Assembly: GCA_963520375.1 (NCBI GenBank)
Contig: CAUQQF010000034.1
Span: 1-10,156, forward strand
Origin: JABCPE02 sp963520375
Lineage (GTDB): Bacteria; Bacteroidota; Bacteroidia; Flavobacteriales; Weeksellaceae
Reading direction: 5' to 3'
DNA length: 10,156 nucleotides
Positions within the stretch are counted from its first letter, which is position 1. The number at the start of each line of letters is the position of its first letter. The notes beneath the pieces are model-generated. The model did not search any database. It saw only the letters and a program-made list of their open reading frames with translations, and was not told the DNA's origin. The position numbers were made by a program, and so were the translations under genes. Positions 6,557 to 10,156 of the stretch are shown here, piece by piece.

Positions 6557-7369
6557 ATGCAAAACAAAAAAAATGCATTTATAGGCGTTATCATAGGATG
6601 TTCAGCAGTGGCAGCTGTATTTTTGATGATGAACGGCTGTTCCCGTGTAGAGCCGAACTATGAAGGCGTTCTGATGGAAAATTACGGTAGAAACGGAAAA
6701 GCAGATTTTTCAACCGTTTCTGGGCGACAATGGACATTCTTCCCAGGGGTAGAGCTTTACCAAGTACCAATGTTTGAAACTAGTGGAGACCCACAAGCAG
6801 TGCAGGTTTCTGCAAAGGACGCGGGAGTTTTCACGGTAGATCCTTCCTATCAGTATCAGCCCATTAGAGGCAAAGGAGTAGATATAGTGTTCAATTACAA
6901 GCATTTAGGTATAAATCAGCCAGAGGTAATGATGGACAATGTAGAAAACTCTATCCTAAATAAACTGGTGACCAATGCCTACCGAGAAGAAGCCAGAAAC
7001 TATACTACGGACAGTCTGATGAATAACCTTAATACATTTGAAAGACAAGTGGAAACTAGGCTAAAAAAAGATTTTGAGAATAAATTTTTTCAGCTAAACA
7101 ATTTGACTTCTGGGCTTAAACCTCCTGCTTCTATGGCAAAAGCTATTGAGTTGAGAAACAATGCGATACAACAAGCAGAGCAAGTGAAAAATGAGCTCCA
7201 AGTTTCTAAAATGAACCTTGAAAAAGCCAAGATAGATGCCGAAGCTAACCGCGTAAGAGCCCAAGGACTTGACAACAAGATTTTACAAGAAAAATGGATA
7301 GAAGCCATAAGAAATACCAATAATAAAGTAATCATCACCGATGGTAAAACACCTGTAATACTACAATAA
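6557..7369 (+). CDS. SPFH/prohibitin family membrane protein, possible lipoprotein
   Basis: A 270-residue protein of the SPFH (Band 7/prohibitin-like) superfamily, whose members form large membrane-bound rings or scaffolds. Residues 1-27 have a basic start (NKK) and a hydrophobic stretch (about 8-25) ending M-N-G-C28. This can be read as a weak lipobox or as a membrane anchor. The SPFH domain spans about 30-190 (VEPNYEGVLMENYGRNG, then the beta-rich section with VSAKDAGVFTVDPSYQYQP). Residues about 185-245 are Ala/Glu/Lys/Gln-rich and helical, typical of the SPFH coiled-coil tail. It has its own -7 box and is followed, with a 1-nt stop/start overlap (TAATG), by a 53-residue membrane protein. 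The substrate or partner is unknown. Family assignment is good; the cellular role is inference. Confidence 0.85.
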   Translation: MQNKKNAFIGVIIGCSAVAAVFLMMNGCSRVEPNYEGVLMENYGRNGKADFSTVSGRQWTFFPGVELYQVPMFETSGDPQAVQVSAKDAGVFTVDPSYQYQPIRGKGVDIVFNYKHLGINQPEVMMDNVENSILNKLVTNAYREEARNYTTDSLMNNLNTFERQVETRLKKDFENKFFQLNNLTSGLKPPASMAKAIELRNNAIQQAEQVKNELQVSKMNLEKAKIDAEANRVRAQGLDNKILQEKWIEAIRNTNNKVIITDGKTPVILQ

Positions 7370-7530
7370 TGAAACACAAAATACTTTACATTTTACTATT
7401 CATCGTAGGAAATGGAGTTCTTATTTACATAGACAGATTATGTTTCCAGAATCAGCCTGTATGGGGCTTCACGGCTATATTTTTCCATTTAATTTTGCTG
7501 ATAAATTTCCCTTATAACAAGTTGAAATAA
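7369..7530 (+). CDS. Small two-segment membrane protein (53 residues) coupled to the SPFH gene
   Basis: The ATG overlaps the SPFH stop codon (TAATG), a classic arrangement for translational coupling. It encodes MKHKILYILLFIVGNGVLIY, a central polar stretch (IDRLCFQNQPVWG), a second hydrophobic segment (FTAIFFHLILLINF) and the basic tail PYNKLK. With two predicted membrane helices it should be an inner-membrane hairpin. The stop runs straight into a strong terminator, so the gene occupies exactly the space between the SPFH gene and the end of the transcript; this supports it being real. I do not recognise a family. It could be a small partner of the SPFH protein, by analogy to NfeD-SPFH pairs, but it has no NfeD features. 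Confidence 0.65.
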   Translation: MKHKILYILLFIVGNGVLIYIDRLCFQNQPVWGFTAIFFHLILLINFPYNKLK

Positions 7531-7558
7531 AAAAACTCCCAATTTCAGGGAGTTTTTT
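7530..7558. terminator. Bidirectional terminator between the SPFH operon and copA
   Basis: AAAAAACTCCC (7530-7540) pairs perfectly with GGGAGTTTTTT (7548-7558) around a 7-nt loop AATTTCA. A- and T-runs on the two sides let it work on both strands. It lies against the stop of the 53-residue gene and 2 nt from the copA stop. Confidence 0.92.
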
Positions 7559-7560
7559 AT

Positions 7561-10068
7561 TTATAGTTTAATAGAATTTAGCCTTAGTGAATTGGCTATC
7601 ACCGAAACAGAGCTGAAACTCATCGCTGCTGCTGCAAGCATAGGAGAGAGCAAAATCCCAAAAATAGGGTAGAGCAACCCAGCAGCCACAGGTATTCCCA
7701 GCGTGTTATAAATAAACGCAAAGAACAGATTTTCTTTGATGTTTCTCATCATCTTTTCGGAAAGGATTTTGGCTTTTACTATTCCATAGATATCGCCTTT
7801 CAGCAGGGAGATTTCTGCGCTGTCTATGGCTACATCTGTTCCTGTTCCCATCGCTATTCCTATATCAGCCTGTGCAAGGGCAGGAGCATCATTGATACCA
7901 TCACCAGTCATTGCTACTATTTTTCCTTGTTTTTGTAATTCTTTGATTTTGTTAATTTTATCTTCTGGAAGGCAGTTGGCTTGATAATTTTTTATTCCTA
8001 ATTCATTTGCCACAGCACGAGCCGTAGCCTCGTTATCTCCTGTAAGCATGATGACTTCTATGTTTTTGCTCTGCAAAAATTCTACCGCTTTTTTTGCGGT
8101 TGGTTTTAGTTTGTCGGTAAAGCATAAAAATCCTATAACAGCATTATTTTCAATAAGATATGAAATAGTGAAAGCTTTATCTTTAAAAGTTGAAATTTTT
8201 TCTTTGATTTCATCTGCTACATGGACAGCGTTTTCTGTGATGTATTTTTCATTTCCCAAGAAATATTTTTTACCACCAATTATCCCTTCAATTCCTTTTC
8301 CAACCAAGTTTTGGAAGTCTGAAACAGCCTCTATCTGCGAGGCATCAGTTTTATACAAAATAGCTTTGGATAGGGGATGTTCGCTGTTTTTATTTAATGA
8401 TGCAGAAATATTGATAATTTGGTCTTCTGTATAATTTTTCGCTGGGAAAACATATTCCAGTGATGGTTTTCCTTCTGTGAGCGTTCCTGTTTTGTCTGTT
8501 ATCAAGACATTTATTTTTTCCATTTGTTCCAGAGCTTCAGCACTTTTAATCAAAATACCATTTTGAGCACCTTTACCGATGCCCACCACCACAGACATAG
8601 GCGTAGCAAGTCCTAAAGCGCATGGACAGGCGATAACCAGCACAGCTAGAGCATTTACAAAGGCATTGAAAAATTTCGGTTCGGCGCCAAAAATCCACCA
8701 TAAAACAAAGGTAAGAACGGAGATGAAAACCACCACAGGGACAAATACTTTGGAGACTTTGTCGGTTAGTTTTTGTATCGGTGCTTTGCTTCTACTGGCA
8801 TCATTTACCATTTTAATGATTTGAGCCAAAAGGGTTTCGCTTCCTACACGCTCGGATTTCATCAGGAAAGTTCCATTTCCATTGATAGTCCCTGAAATCA
8901 CTTGATTATCAATGCTTTTTTCCACAGGAATAGGTTCGCCTGTAATCATACTTTCGTCTATGGTAGAATATCCCTCTATGATGACTCCATCCACAGGGAT
9001 TTTTTCTCCAGGTTTGACTCTCAGGATGTTACCAGCCTTTATTTCATCGATTTTAACGGTTTTTTCCTCGCCGTTTTCCCACAAATGAGCCTCAGAAGGG
9101 GAGAGGTTCATAAGTTTTCGGATGGCGTTTCCTGTTTTTTGATGGGCTTTAGCTTCTAATAACTGCCCTAATAGCACCAAAGTGATAATCATGCAGACAC
9201 TTTCAAAATAGATAGGTGGATGAGCATGATTAGGGAAAATATTGGGAAAAAATAAAGTAATACAGCTCAAAACCAAAGCCGCTCCAGCACCTAAACCAAT
9301 GAGGCTGAACATGTTAAGATTCCAAGTTTTAAAGGAAACATAAGCCCTCTGGAAAAACATAAATCCAGCATAGACCACAGGAATAGTGAAAGCCGCCTGC
9401 AAATACAGCTGCGTGTGATGTGGGATTTTATCTATGGGAAGTCCCATCATTCCGCCCATTGCTAAGATAAATACAGGAGTGGTAAAGGCGAGAGCGATAT
9501 AGAATTTCTTTCGTAAATCTATATAGGTGGAGTTGTCTTCCTGTCCTTCAGCCACGATTTGGACTAAATCCATTCCACAGACTGGGCAGCCTGTATTTTT
9601 GGGGTAAGTTTTGTCGCCTTCGCAAAACATCGGGCAATAAAATTCACCGATTTTATCTAAATTAACCTTTTGATTTTCAGTTGATTTTGCTTTTTCTCTG
9701 ATTTCCTCACGCTCTTCGATAGGAGCTAAATACATCCCACAAACAGGGCATTTTCCTTGTTTGAAGTAGAGTTTTTCTCCTTCGCATTCCATTGGACAGA
9801 AATACACACTGCTAGGCGAGATTTTGTCTTCTGGTTTGATGAATGTATAATCATGGTTATCAGGGTCTTTCAGAAAATAATGACCAATGGAACCAACGGC
9901 ATCATTGAGCTGCTGGAGATTGATTTCGTTTTTGGAAGAAATTTTAACACTGTTGGTTTTTAAATCTACCACAGCAGAGATATATGGAAGGGAATTCAGC
10001 TTGTCGGAAATTTTCTTTTGACAGCTGCCACAGCTCATTCCCAATATATCAAATTGTTTTTCGTGCAT
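7561..10068 (-). CDS. copA: Copper-exporting P1B-type ATPase with HMA and two Cys-rich metal-binding modules
   Basis: An inner-membrane pump that uses ATP to export Cu+ (possibly Ag+). Domains of the 835-residue protein: HMA domain at 5-65 with G-M-S-C-G-S-C (10-16); two tandem modules at about 88-118 and 142-172, each C-P-M-x-C-E-G...C-P-V-C-G-M (heavy-metal-binding domain type); then the P-type core. Core motifs are the actuator TGE (376-378), CPC in the membrane (481-483), phosphorylated D525 in DKTGT, the H564-P565 nucleotide-site motif, TGDN (676-679) and TGDGINDAP (721-729). The Cu+ (P1B-1) signatures N-x6-YN (780-788) and MSFSSVSVIANS (816-827) are both present. I start at the ATG at 10068 because an upstream in-frame TTG (10107) lies inside the -7 promoter box. 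The gene is monocistronic within the window; no CsoR/CueR regulator or chaperone gene is adjacent. Confidence 0.96.
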   Translation of the reverse strand: MHEKQFDILGMSCGSCQKKISDKLNSLPYISAVVDLKTNSVKISSKNEINLQQLNDAVGSIGHYFLKDPDNHDYTFIKPEDKISPSSVYFCPMECEGEKLYFKQGKCPVCGMYLAPIEEREEIREKAKSTENQKVNLDKIGEFYCPMFCEGDKTYPKNTGCPVCGMDLVQIVAEGQEDNSTYIDLRKKFYIALAFTTPVFILAMGGMMGLPIDKIPHHTQLYLQAAFTIPVVYAGFMFFQRAYVSFKTWNLNMFSLIGLGAGAALVLSCITLFFPNIFPNHAHPPIYFESVCMIITLVLLGQLLEAKAHQKTGNAIRKLMNLSPSEAHLWENGEEKTVKIDEIKAGNILRVKPGEKIPVDGVIIEGYSTIDESMITGEPIPVEKSIDNQVISGTINGNGTFLMKSERVGSETLLAQIIKMVNDASRSKAPIQKLTDKVSKVFVPVVVFISVLTFVLWWIFGAEPKFFNAFVNALAVLVIACPCALGLATPMSVVVGIGKGAQNGILIKSAEALEQMEKINVLITDKTGTLTEGKPSLEYVFPAKNYTEDQIINISASLNKNSEHPLSKAILYKTDASQIEAVSDFQNLVGKGIEGIIGGKKYFLGNEKYITENAVHVADEIKEKISTFKDKAFTISYLIENNAVIGFLCFTDKLKPTAKKAVEFLQSKNIEVIMLTGDNEATARAVANELGIKNYQANCLPEDKINKIKELQKQGKIVAMTGDGINDAPALAQADIGIAMGTGTDVAIDSAEISLLKGDIYGIVKAKILSEKMMRNIKENLFFAFIYNTLGIPVAAGLLYPIFGILLSPMLAAAAMSFSSVSVIANSLRLNSIKL

Positions 10069-10104
10069 ATTATTAAATTTTATAAAGTTAAAAAAAAGAG
10101 AATA

Positions 10105-10137
10105 CAAAGTTAAGGATTTTATTCTTTTAATTTACAA
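10105..10137 (-). promoter_or_regulatory. Promoter of copA
   Basis: On the - strand, TTG (10137-10135), a 22-nt spacer, then TAACTTTG (10112-10105), matching the Bacteroidota promoter. It predicts a leader of about 30 nt to the ATG at 10068. No copper-responsive dyad operator is evident in the short upstream stretch that remains in the window. Confidence 0.65.
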
Positions 10138-10156
10138 TTTAACATAATATAAATTA

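Noticed and set aside
7090..7377. 95-residue open frame on the - strand opposite the SPFH gene
   Set aside because: It is a mirror of the coiled-coil codons of the SPFH gene; no promoter or conserved motif.
8048..8434. 128-residue open frame on the + strand within copA, and others at 8579-8824, 8902-9159 and 9757-9963
   Set aside because: They lie opposite conserved P-type ATPase domains, and the products are unlike any recognisable protein.
10069..10156. Copper-responsive riboswitch or operator upstream of copA
   Set aside because: Only a standard promoter and AT-rich sequence can be seen; no dyad or conserved RNA structure was found before the window ends.

Overview
The window looks like chromosomal DNA of a member of the Bacteroidota, most likely a flavobacterium of the Weeksellaceae (Chryseobacterium/Riemerella type). 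The grounds are the AT-rich composition, A-rich start regions without Shine-Dalgarno motifs, repeated matches to the Bacteroidota sigma-factor promoter (TTTG or TTG, a 17-23 nt spacer, then TAnnTTTG), tRNA genes that do not encode CCA, and the protein sequences. The genus is an inference. The window is mostly core genome, tightly packed and read in both directions.

Left part (1-3000): serS (seryl-tRNA synthetase, + strand) converges on a 560-residue amino acid permease of the APC/CAT type (- strand). The two share a hairpin terminator, and the permease stop codon lies in that hairpin.

Middle part (3000-4690): tRNA-Arg(TCG) (+) with a strong terminator, then a 152-residue protein resembling orphan Imm11/DUF1629-type immunity proteins (+), then the initiator tRNA-fMet (-). 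The likely fMet terminator is a long inverted repeat that overlaps the end of the immunity-like gene. Next comes a two-gene membrane-protein operon on the - strand: a DUF2085 protein followed by a 75-residue hydrophobic protein.

Right part (4690-10156): typA/bipA (translational GTPase, +), then an SPFH/prohibitin-like membrane protein whose stop codon overlaps the start of a 53-residue membrane protein (+). These converge, through another shared terminator, on a P1B-1 copper-exporting ATPase, CopA (-). CopA carries an N-terminal HMA domain plus two tandem Cys-rich metal-binding modules. Its promoter can be seen upstream, and this fixes the start at 10068.

The genes fall into translation (serS, two tRNAs, typA), transport (permease, copper ATPase) and membrane proteins of unknown role. 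No mobile element, CRISPR array or clear defence island is visible. The most unusual points are the immunity-like gene wedged between two tRNA genes, the terminator built into its 3' end, and the translationally coupled SPFH/mini-protein pair.
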